Source: Streptomyces sp. WZ-12 (lineage in GTDB: Bacteria > Actinomycetota > Actinomycetes > Streptomycetales > Streptomycetaceae). From it: a DNA stretch of 64,000 nt. This document shows, one piece after another, positions 42,821 to 50,034 of this stretch (its first letter is position 1; every line of letters begins with the position of its first letter). Both the position numbers and the translations under genes were made by a program. The stretch is taken from the NCBI RefSeq assembly GCF_028898845.1, contig NZ_CP118574.1:434001-498000 (forward strand). Reading direction: 5' to 3'. The notes below the pieces were generated by a model that was given only the letters and a program-made list of their open reading frames with translations, was not told the origin of the DNA and searched no databases.

Positions 42821-43630
42821 ATGGCCGTCATCAACGAGTGGCTGCTGGTGGACAACATCGCTGCCGGGCTCGGCTTCGGCGCCGCGATCGGGCTGGAGCG
42901 GCAGTGGCGGGCCCGGATGGCGGGGCTGCGGACGAACGCGCTGGTGGCCGCCGGGTCGGCGCTCTTCGTCCTGTTGTCCAACTACGGCTTCGCGCAGGCC
43001 ACCAGTGCCGTGGGGTACGACGGTTCGCGGGTCGCGGCCCAGATCGTCTCCGGCATCGGCTTCCTCGGCGCCGGTGTGATCATCCGGGACGGGCTGAGCG
43101 TACGGGGTCTCAACACCGCGGCCACGTTGTGGTGTTCGGCCGCGGTGGGCGCCCTGGCCGGTTCGGGGCTGTACGTGGTGGCGGGGCTCGGCACGGCCGC
43201 GGTGGTGGGGGCCAACCTGCTGCTGCGGCCCCTGGGCCGGCACTTGGACCGGGAGCCGCGCGGCGGTGCCGAGGTCGCCACCGACTACTACTTCGAGGCG
43301 GTGTGCGCCGAACCGGAGGAGGCGCACATCAGGGCCTTGCTCGTCCAGTCCGTTGCGCGGCCCGGCTTCCTGTTGCGTTCGGTGTTCAGCCGCGACGCGG
43401 AGGAGGGGAAGGTCACGGTCGCCGCGGAGCTCACCACCGAGCGGCGCGACGACTCCCTGCTCGAAGCGGCCGTCAGCCGGCTGTCGTTGGAGCCGGCGGT
43501 CTCCGCGGTGAGTTGGACGGTGGTGGGCCAGCCGGACGAGGACGACCGCTCCTACCGCTCGGAGGACGAGTCCCGGCACCGCGTCCGGGACTGGTTCACG
43601 GGGCGTGGGCGCGGGGGGACGCAGCGGTAG
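42821..43630 (+). CDS. MgtC/SapB-family membrane protein
   Basis: A 269-residue protein. Four to five hydrophobic helices in the first 135 residues with the family motifs GFGAAIGLERQWRARMAGLRTNALV and VSGIGFLGAGVIIRDG and GLNTAATLWCSAAVGALAG; the C-terminal 110 residues are a soluble ACT-like domain. MgtC-type proteins help survival under low magnesium or acid and modulate the F-type ATPase in some pathogens; the role in Streptomyces is not known. GAGGAG lies eight bases before the ATG; the frame is open 36 codons further up without a ribosome site. Confidence 0.85.
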   Translation: MAVINEWLLVDNIAAGLGFGAAIGLERQWRARMAGLRTNALVAAGSALFVLLSNYGFAQATSAVGYDGSRVAAQIVSGIGFLGAGVIIRDGLSVRGLNTAATLWCSAAVGALAGSGLYVVAGLGTAAVVGANLLLRPLGRHLDREPRGGAEVATDYYFEAVCAEPEEAHIRALLVQSVARPGFLLRSVFSRDAEEGKVTVAAELTTERRDDSLLEAAVSRLSLEPAVSAVSWTVVGQPDEDDRSYRSEDESRHRVRDWFTGRGRGGTQR

Positions 43631-43861
43631 TCGACGAGGAGGGGCGCGTCCTTCGGGGCCCGGGCCAGCACGGTGATCAGGACGTTGCGGGCGCGCCGGC
43701 CCTCCTGCACCAGGCAGCCGTGCGCTTGGCGGAGGAGGGCCGGGGTCCGCGAGCAGGCGCCGACGTCGAGGTCTTCGTCATCGTGTCGTCGTCATGTCGT
43801 CGTCATGACGTCTTGCTCGCGTCTTCCCCATTCCCCAGCCTCATCGCCCCACACGGCCGCA

Positions 43862-44764
43862 TCAGCCCACCAACAGCACCAGCTTCCCGCGCACATGACC
43901 GTCCTCGCTGACGCGATGCGCCTCCGCGATCTCGGCGAGCGGGAAGGTCTGCGCGACCGGGAGCGCGAAGCGCCCGGCCTCGATCAACGCGCCGATCTCG
44001 GCGAGCACATGGACCGCGCGGCCGGCATCCCCGCGACTGAACCTCACCCCGTGCTCCTGCGCACCGGCGAAGTCGGCGAGCGTCACGACGCGCTCCGGGG
44101 CGCCCGCAAGCTCGATGAGCTCGGGCAGCACACCGCTCCCGGCGACGTCGAGTGCCCTCCCGACGCCGTCGGGAGCGAGCGCGCGAACCCGCTCGGCGAG
44201 ACCCTCCCCGTAGGCGACGGGCTCGGCCCCCAGAGAGCGGAGGTAGTCGTGGTTTGCCGGGCTGGCGGTGCCGATCACGCGTGCCCCGCGCATCGCGGCG
44301 AGTTGCACCGCGGCGCTACCGACGCTTCCGGAGGCCCCGTTGACGAGCAGCGTGCCGCCGCTCGCGACACCGAGTTGGTCAAGCGCGCGGGTGGCCGTCT
44401 CGATGGCGGCCGGCAGCGCGGCCGCGTCGGCGAAACCCAGCGACTGAGGGATCGGCGCGTAGTGGGACAGCACGGCCAACTCGGCCTGGGCCGCCCCCTC
44501 GGCGGAGAAGCCGAATACCCGATCGCCGACGGCCACGTCCGCTACGCCCTCGCCGAGTTCGTCGACGACGCCCGCCGCCTCGTAGCCCAGTGTCTGCGGG
44601 AGCCCTTCATCCATCAGGCCCCTGCGCTTCTTCCAGTCACTCGGGCTGACGCCGGCCGCACGCACCGCGATCCGGACCTGACCGGGCCCCGGATGCGGAT
44701 CGGGGAGCTCCACGATCTCAAGGACCTCCGGGCCCCCGAACTGGTGGAAACGCGCTGCCTTCAT
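43862..44764 (-). CDS. NADPH-dependent quinone oxidoreductase (MDR family)
   Basis: A 300-residue medium-chain reductase of the zinc-free type. N-terminal AAGVSPSDWKKRRG, nucleotide-binding NGASGSVGSAAVQLA, C-terminal GHVRGKLVLLVG. It is closely related in layout to the protein at 17081-17974. Two ATG codons in a row (44767, 44764); the second is better spaced from GGAG. Upstream lie two CGTAACGGA repeats 20 bases apart, possibly regulator sites. Confidence 0.85.
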   Translation of the reverse strand: MKAARFHQFGGPEVLEIVELPDPHPGPGQVRIAVRAAGVSPSDWKKRRGLMDEGLPQTLGYEAAGVVDELGEGVADVAVGDRVFGFSAEGAAQAELAVLSHYAPIPQSLGFADAAALPAAIETATRALDQLGVASGGTLLVNGASGSVGSAAVQLAAMRGARVIGTASPANHDYLRSLGAEPVAYGEGLAERVRALAPDGVGRALDVAGSGVLPELIELAGAPERVVTLADFAGAQEHGVRFSRGDAGRAVHVLAEIGALIEAGRFALPVAQTFPLAEIAEAHRVSEDGHVRGKLVLLVG

Positions 44765-44846
44765 CATTCGCTCCGATCTCGCCCCGGGGTGTCGCTCTTG
44801 CTGCGCGCCCACGGTGAACGCCGCTACTTCCGCTACCAACACCGTA

Positions 44847-44875
44847 CGTAACGGACGATCGTCTTTCGTAACGGA
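44847..44875. promoter_or_regulatory. CGTAACGGA direct repeats upstream of the oxidoreductase gene
   Basis: CGTAACGGA occurs at 44847-44855 and 44867-44875, exactly 20 bases (about two helix turns) apart, with GACGATCGTC, a perfect 10-base palindrome, between them. Position 80-110 bases upstream of the start fits a regulator site. Confidence 0.45.
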
Positions 44876-44957
44876 TTGTTGGGCGGGCTCACGAACGCGT
44901 CGGCGGATACGGCTCGCCAGCCGCACAACTCCCCTACGAGGTACGTCCGTTGACGGA

Positions 44958-45854
44958 TCAGGCGAGCCAGTCACCGAGAGCCCGGCACACGCGCGACGGC
45001 GTTTCGACCGGGGCGAGGTGTCCCACCTCGCCCAGCGTGATCACGGGTGGACTTCCGGGGAGCAGGTCTTGCAACCGGGTTGCCTGGTCGACGGGGATCC
45101 AGGGGTCCTGCTCGCCCCAGCCGATCGTCACCGCGCAGCGCACCTGCCGCAGGCGTTCCACGACCGGCCGGGTGTGTACGGGCCGGAGGGCAGCGATCTG
45201 GCGGTAGAAGGCCGGCTGGCCCGAAGCTCCGCACCACGGCTGACTCAGTGCGTCCACCCAAGCAGGGGTCAACTGGTGGCGTGCCGCACCGGCGATGTAC
45301 TCCTTGACCAGGGCCGCGTGGAGTGCGGCGGGGAGCTTCGTGAACACGTCGGCGTGGTCGGCGACCAGTCGGAAGAACGGCGATCCCCATGGGTCGAGAG
45401 TCACCACGTCCCAGAGGAACAGGCCGGCGTATTCAGTGTCGTGGAGCAGGTGAGCCCCGAGGGCCACGGCTCCTCCGATGTCGTGTGCGACGACGTGTGG
45501 TCGCTCCAGGCCCCAGTGCGCGAGCAGCCGGGCGAACCGCGACATCTGGGAGGCGAGGTCGACCGGCATCGCCGGATCCTTCGTCGACCGGCCGTAGCCA
45601 GGCATGTCCCACATGAACACCCGATGGCTGCCGCTGAGGTGTCGTGCGGCCTCCGCCCATACCTCTGACGACCACGGCGTGCCGTGGCAGAACACCACGT
45701 CCCTCACGGGAGTCCGGTCCTCGGGAGTCAGTACGTACGTGGCGATGCTCGCCCCGTCGACGGTGACGTGGACGGGTTCCGGCAGTGGCGATTCCCGCGT
45801 GCTCGCGCTCATCTTCGAACTCATCCCCGTGCTCACGCTCATGCTGACGCTCAT
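44958..45854 (-). CDS. alpha/beta hydrolase with aspartate nucleophile
   Basis: A 298-residue protein of the epoxide hydrolase/dehalogenase-like group. Oxyanion region FCHGTPWSSEVW, nucleophile elbow VVAHDIGGAVAL (Asp), acid in GEQDPWIP, histidine in EVGHLAPVE. The N-terminus has a serine/methionine-rich stretch (MSVSMSVSTGMSSKMSAS) with several possible starts; the first ATG is kept because the MerR-type promoter places transcription start at or near it, which would give a leaderless mRNA. Divergent from, and probably induced through, the MerR regulator. Confidence 0.8.
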   Translation of the reverse strand: MSVSMSVSTGMSSKMSASTRESPLPEPVHVTVDGASIATYVLTPEDRTPVRDVVFCHGTPWSSEVWAEAARHLSGSHRVFMWDMPGYGRSTKDPAMPVDLASQMSRFARLLAHWGLERPHVVAHDIGGAVALGAHLLHDTEYAGLFLWDVVTLDPWGSPFFRLVADHADVFTKLPAALHAALVKEYIAGAARHQLTPAWVDALSQPWCGASGQPAFYRQIAALRPVHTRPVVERLRQVRCAVTIGWGEQDPWIPVDQATRLQDLLPGSPPVITLGEVGHLAPVETPSRVCRALGDWLA

Positions 45855-45894
45855 GCCAGGAAGGTAGAACCTCAGGTCGACCTGAGGTCAAGCG
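45855..45894 (-). promoter_or_regulatory. MerR-type promoter with 19-base spacer and palindromic operator
   Basis: On the minus strand TTGACC and TACCTT are separated by 19 bases, the stretched spacing of MerR-controlled promoters. The perfect palindrome ACCTCAGGTCGACCTGAGGT (45869-45888) fills the spacer, as MerR operators do. The -10 box ends six bases before the hydrolase ATG. Confidence 0.8.
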
Positions 45895-45917
45895 AGGAGG
45901 GCAGCGATAATGGCCCC

Positions 45918-46337
45918 ATGAAGATCGGAGAGGTCGCGCACCGTCTGGGAGTGGCGGTGCACGTGCTGAGGCACTGGGACGACATGGGTGTCGTCGTGCC
46001 CGACCGCACACCGTCGGGCCAGCGCGAATACAGCGAGGAGCATCTCCACCGTCTGCGGGTCCTGCGTGCGTGCCAGAGCGTCGGCATGAGCCTGCCGGAG
46101 ATCCGACAGGTGCTGCATCGAGCCGAACCCGAGAGGGCGGACGCCATCGCGCGGCAGCTCCACCGGATCCGGGCGCAGCGGGCGCAACTTGAGGACGCCG
46201 AGCGCTTCCTCGTGCACGTGATCAACTGCGAGCACACGCTCCTCACCAGGTGCGACGCCTGCAGCGGATACGCCGTGAGCGTCCCCCTACGGGAGGGGAA
46301 GCACGTGACGCCGCGCACAACTCCCCGGCGCCCGTGA
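45918..46337 (+). CDS. MerR-family regulator
   Basis: A 139-residue protein. N-terminal MerR winged helix: MKIGEVAHRLGVAVHVLRHWDDMGVVVPDRTPSGQREYSEEHLHRL, followed by a long dimerisation helix. The C-terminal part has three cysteines in CEHTLLTRCDACSGY, which could bind a metal or react with thiol-active compounds. The ribosome site (GGAGG) is unusually far, 17 bases. It is divergent from the alpha/beta hydrolase gene with a textbook MerR operator between them. Confidence 0.85.
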   Translation: MKIGEVAHRLGVAVHVLRHWDDMGVVVPDRTPSGQREYSEEHLHRLRVLRACQSVGMSLPEIRQVLHRAEPERADAIARQLHRIRAQRAQLEDAERFLVHVINCEHTLLTRCDACSGYAVSVPLREGKHVTPRTTPRRP

Positions 46338-46364
46338 GGCGTTCGGGTCCTGAAACGCGTTCGA

Positions 46365-46383
46365 CGCCCCGGGCTGCGGGGCG
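46365..46383. terminator. short hairpin between convergent genes
   Basis: A 7-bp GC-only stem (CGCCCCG with CGGGGCG) and a 5-base loop lie in the 69-base gap between the MerR gene and the small exported protein gene. Confidence 0.45.
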
Positions 46384-46406
46384 CCGACGCTTTCACCTAC
46401 CGACGT

Positions 46407-46676
46407 TCAGCGGGTGGCCGCGCCGCCGAGGGCGTTGGTCCTGGACGCGAGGTCGTTCTTCGTAGCCAGGCTCTTGGCGACCTTGTCCGCCCCGTTGACG
46501 ATCGCCCTGATGTCGACGATGCCCCCGGGCTTCGTCACGGTGGACTTGCTGACCGTGTCGCTGTCCAGCAGCGGCTTGTCGTGACCGTGCGGCACGGGAG
46601 CGGAACATGCCGGCGACACCGCTCCCAGGGCCAGCGCGACTCCGACGACACCCGCATTCGACATCCGCCCCAACAT
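46407..46676 (-). CDS. small exported protein, possible lipoprotein
   Basis: An 89-residue protein. Residues 1-25 form a hydrophobic leader (VGVALALGAVSPAC) ending in a cysteine that could be lipidated, although SPAC is not a perfect lipobox. The mature part is about 63 charged residues (IVDIRAIVNGADKVAKSLATKNDLASRTNALGG) and probably helical. A start at 46664 is also possible. No family is recognised; the gene converges with the MerR gene. Confidence 0.6.
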   Translation of the reverse strand: MLGRMSNAGVVGVALALGAVSPACSAPVPHGHDKPLLDSDTVSKSTVTKPGGIVDIRAIVNGADKVAKSLATKNDLASRTNALGGAATR

Positions 46677-47187
46677 CCGCCTTTCGAACGGGAATTCACT
46701 GACTCAACCACCGTCCACGGCCCGTCACGCGGAACGGCTCCGGACCCGGTTTGTCTAATCGGCCCCGCAGCGGTCATGCTGACCACCCTCCTGATGGCCA
46801 ATCGGAGGGGGCGCGGCGGAGCCTGGGGTCCGCCGCGCCCGCCGGCCGGGTCGGTCGACGGCCACGGCGGCCTCGTCCGTCACCTCCCGGACACCTCCAG
46901 TCCGCGTCCGCTCCCGTGCGTCGTTAGTACTGCAACCGCATTCGGGGGTTGTGGCCTCGGCGTTCGTCGTGGGATCGGCGGGATCGGGCATGGAACCCAG
47001 CTACTCCCTCGGGCCACGATTCGACCTGCTCAACCGTCACCACATCAGCACGCCGTCACGCCAACGAGACCCGGCAACGTCCGTCGGGCCAGGTGGCCTC
47101 CGGCGCCAGGAACCCGCGTGGCGCTGATCCACGGTTCATTACACAACGATTACACGGTCATCAACTTGCGCTTCTACGGTGACCGTT
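46677..47187. other. 511-base gap upstream of the metalloprotease gene
   Basis: No gene is recognised on either strand. Close to the metalloprotease start there is an AT-richer stretch with ATTACAC repeated at 47138 and 47149 (11-base period), a possible activator site; the rest carries short open frames without ribosome sites or domains. Confidence 0.45.
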
Positions 47188-48009
47188 ATGAAACGAAAGT
47201 TCGCACGCAAGACATATGGCACGGTAATTGCCGCCTGTGCCGCTCTCGGCGTTCTTGTCCCCTCTGCTCCCAGTGCGGCAGCCGCGGAGAAACCGGTCAT
47301 CGACGTAATGGTGCTTTACACCCCGAGTGCGGAACGGGACGCCGGGGGCGAGCAGGGGATACGGGACATCGTTGAGCGGTCCGTCGACTACACCAACCAG
47401 GCTTTCGACAACAGTCAGGCCCATGCCGGGGCCCGCATTGCGGGTGTCGCGCCGGCCCCGGACTACGGACCGGGAGAAATCGACGACAACCAGCGCGGCT
47501 ACGAGTACCTCTGGGAGGCCCCGGAGTCAGTGGCACAGCTGCGTGACCAGCACCGCGCCGACGTGATCGCGCTCATCGGAAGCGAGGTCGGCGGCTTCGC
47601 CTACGTCGGCGACCGCGGGCGCCCACTGCCGCCCGAGAGCCAGGGGACGGCGGGCGCCAGCATGCTGCTCGGCCAGCAGATGATCGACAAGGAACCCGAC
47701 GCCTTCGCCCATGAGTTGGGGCATCTGCTCGGCCTCGATCACGACCGCTACGTCAACCCCCAGGATCCGGGCGACGGCTACGATCACGCCCGCGGATACG
47801 TGGCGCCCAGCAAGAAGTGGCGCACCATCATGGCCTACGAGAACGAATGCCTGGACGCAGGCACCTCCTGCGCGGTCGTTCCGTACTTCTCCAACCCGAA
47901 TCTGGACATCGACGGCGAACCGCTGGGTGAACCCGCCGGCCGGGATGGCCAGGCCGACGCCGTGAGCATGATCAACGAATCCGCCACCATCGTCGCCGCC
48001 TACCGATAG
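47188..48009 (+). CDS. secreted zinc metalloprotease (metzincin, M12/M72-like)
   Basis: A 273-residue exported protease. Signal peptide about 1-34. The zinc motif is HELGHLLGLDH (HExxHxxGxxH) followed by D, and TIMAYEN is the Met-turn, so it is a metzincin; IDVMVLYTPSAERDAGG near the start of the mature part is as in peptidyl-Asp metallopeptidases and related reprolysin-like enzymes. Cysteine pair in NECLDAGTSCAV. ATG is used; a GTG three codons earlier is possible. Likely an extracellular protease, followed by a strong terminator. Confidence 0.85.
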   Translation: MKRKFARKTYGTVIAACAALGVLVPSAPSAAAAEKPVIDVMVLYTPSAERDAGGEQGIRDIVERSVDYTNQAFDNSQAHAGARIAGVAPAPDYGPGEIDDNQRGYEYLWEAPESVAQLRDQHRADVIALIGSEVGGFAYVGDRGRPLPPESQGTAGASMLLGQQMIDKEPDAFAHELGHLLGLDHDRYVNPQDPGDGYDHARGYVAPSKKWRTIMAYENECLDAGTSCAVVPYFSNPNLDIDGEPLGEPAGRDGQADAVSMINESATIVAAYR

Positions 48010-48042
48010 CCGGGCACAAACACCCACCGATGCCACTCTGCA

Positions 48043-48086
48043 CATGGGCGAAGGGGGGCACCCGTGGGTGTCCCCCTTCGCCCATG
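48043..48086. terminator. long terminator hairpin
   Basis: About 20 paired bases: CATGGGCGAAGGGGG (48043-48057) matches 48072-48086, with a G-U pair and four further pairs above, leaving a 4-base loop. It lies between the convergent metalloprotease and anchored-protein genes and can serve both. Confidence 0.8.
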
Positions 48087-48217
48087 CCTCCTCCAACTAC
48101 CAGGTGCGGTTGCAGTATTGGGCACGCCGACCCGCGCCCATGCCCGGCCGCCGGCGGGTGGGGAAGGGAGGGCGGGCCGGGCACGGGCTGGTGAGAAGGA
48201 GGCGCTGGGAGCGGGTG

Positions 48218-49102
48218 CTACGCGGGAGTTGCTCCGCGACGGCGGCGGTGGAGGAGGTAGGCGCCGCCGCCGAGGAGGAGGCCGCCGCCTGCCGCCGCGA
48301 CGGTTGCCGCGACGGAGGAGTCGGGCGCCGAGTTCGGCGCGGCGGCCGCGACGGATCCCGTGCGCGGGGAGAAACCGCCGAGCTTTCCGGAACGCTGGTA
48401 CTCCGAACCGGCCAACTTGTCCGCGTACCGGGTGTGGACGAGCTTCCGATACGCCTGTGTCGTCACCCCATGGGTGCCGACCGACTGCCGGGCGCTGTCG
48501 TTGAGCGGCAATATCCGGTCTCCCGACAGCTTGTACCAGGCGGCGATCTGCGGTTCGGTGAAGACCGCGGCGCCCCCGGCCCGGTGCGTGTACGTCAACT
48601 CATCCGCGCCGGAGAGGATGTTGGCGACGACCCACTTGTGGGTGCGGGCGTCGCGCACGGTCCACACCGTCGCCTCCTCGCCGGTCGCCGAACGGGCCTC
48701 GGCGGCCAGGTAGGAGAATCGGGCGAGCGGCGCCGACGCCCGGTCACCGCGGACGAAGCCGGGGTCCAGGGAGTAGACGGGCACCGCGGAGCCGACCAGT
48801 TCGGGTGCCTGTGCCGCGGCGTCCTGTGGCGTCACCCTCACGTCGGCCACGGTGCCGCGCTTCGATGCCCGGTGCTCGCGCAGGTGGACGAAGAAGGAGG
48901 CCAGTCTGTCCGTGGTGGCCTGGCTGCCGAGCGTCTGATCGGCCGCGGCGCGGTCGGCCGCGTTCACCGAACCTGCCAGTGTGGAAGGGGAGTTGTCGGC
49001 GGCGTGGGCGGTGGTGGGGGGTAGCAGCGCGAGTGCGCAGAGGCCGGCGGCGAGCGCGGCGCCGCCGATGCGGTGGAGACGAGAGGGAGAGTTGTCGGTC
49101 AT
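48218..49102 (-). CDS. exported protein with C-terminal membrane anchor, partner of cysteine protease
   Basis: A 294-residue protein. Signal peptide 1-34 (ALAAGLCALALLPPTTAHA), an exported domain of about 190 residues (PVYSLDPGFVRGDRASAPLARFSYLAAEAR, TVWTVRDARTHKWVVANI), an alanine/serine/proline spacer and a terminal helix (AATVAAAGGGLLLGGGAYLL) with RRRR behind it. There is no LPxTG motif. It lies 5 bases after the cysteine protease gene, with GGAGAG as ribosome site, so the two form an operon. It may be an anchor, substrate or inhibitor of the protease. Confidence 0.7.
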   Translation of the reverse strand: MTDNSPSRLHRIGGAALAAGLCALALLPPTTAHAADNSPSTLAGSVNAADRAAADQTLGSQATTDRLASFFVHLREHRASKRGTVADVRVTPQDAAAQAPELVGSAVPVYSLDPGFVRGDRASAPLARFSYLAAEARSATGEEATVWTVRDARTHKWVVANILSGADELTYTHRAGGAAVFTEPQIAAWYKLSGDRILPLNDSARQSVGTHGVTTQAYRKLVHTRYADKLAGSEYQRSGKLGGFSPRTGSVAAAAPNSAPDSSVAATVAAAGGGLLLGGGAYLLHRRRRGATPA

Positions 49103-49107
49103 CGCAC

Positions 49108-49749
49108 TCACTTCTCTCCGTACAGGGACTCGGCCCAGTTGAACTGACCGTTGCTGACGTAGGTCGAGTAGTCCATCTCGCCGTAGCGGGGGTTGGAGGG
49201 CCAGGGATCGGCGTACAGCATCGTGTTGCTGGCGGAGTCGTAGCCGTACAGGACGTTTGCGTGGCCACCGCCCGCGGTCCAGTAAATGCCGACCTCCACC
49301 GGGGAGTTGGCGTCGATGGACGAGGTGACCGTGGAGAAGGGGATGACGCCCGTGACGTTGCCGGGGCTCATGCCAAGACCGGACCAGGCGTTCTGCACGT
49401 CGGTGAGCTCGCCGGGCTGGTTGGGGCAGGACGAGCCGCCGTCCTGACCGTGCGCGAGGTTGCAGAACGTGTTCTGGTCGGTGTCCTTTCCGTAGCCCAG
49501 GTGTTGGGCCACCGACAGGCCCGTCGCCACCCAGCACCACTCGTCCTGCTCCTGGGTCAGCTCGGTGAAGTCGAGCTTGGAGTCGTGGTTCCGTGCCTGT
49601 CCGGCGGGCGCGGCCGAGGCCGAGCCGGCCAGTGGCAGGGCCAGGAAGGCGGCGGCCGCGAGTCCGGCGAGCACCTTGGGGCGACACCGCCGCGGTGTCG
49701 GGGGCGCTTGGGTGGCTCTCAGCGGTGTCCTGCGATTCCGCAGAATCAT
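49108..49749 (-). CDS. secreted papain-like (C39-type) cysteine protease
   Basis: A 213-residue exported protein. Signal peptide about 1-47, with a long basic n-region (MILRNRRTPLRATQ). The catalytic cysteine is in EQDEWCWVATGLSVAQHLG, the histidine in GGGHANVLYGYDS, and D or N in LYADPW, the pattern of papain-like C39/AvrRpt2-type families. AAGGAGT precedes the ATG; the frame is open 27 codons further up. Co-transcribed with the anchored protein gene behind it. Confidence 0.8.
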   Translation of the reverse strand: MILRNRRTPLRATQAPPTPRRCRPKVLAGLAAAAFLALPLAGSASAAPAGQARNHDSKLDFTELTQEQDEWCWVATGLSVAQHLGYGKDTDQNTFCNLAHGQDGGSSCPNQPGELTDVQNAWSGLGMSPGNVTGVIPFSTVTSSIDANSPVEVGIYWTAGGGHANVLYGYDSASNTMLYADPWPSNPRYGEMDYSTYVSNGQFNWAESLYGEK

Positions 49750-50034
49750 GGAGACTCCTTCTCGCCCGGCTGATGTCGCCGGGGCCAAGATGAGGGGAGG
49801 GGCCGTCGAGGTCGTGTCGTGGGGCCGCACCGCACCTCAGGTGTGGGCGGGAACTCGTCGGCCGGCTGGAGACGAACGACGCCACGGTGGGGTCGCCGGG
49901 ACCCGGCCGGGAACCCCCTTGCCCTCAGAGCAAGGGGATCTCCGGTACCCCCCTTATGACGCCGGAAAATGGCCAACCTGGCTGATGGCCAGGGTTGTTG
50001 GGGAACCGGGGTCCAGCGGGTGGCGCCGTCGGGC

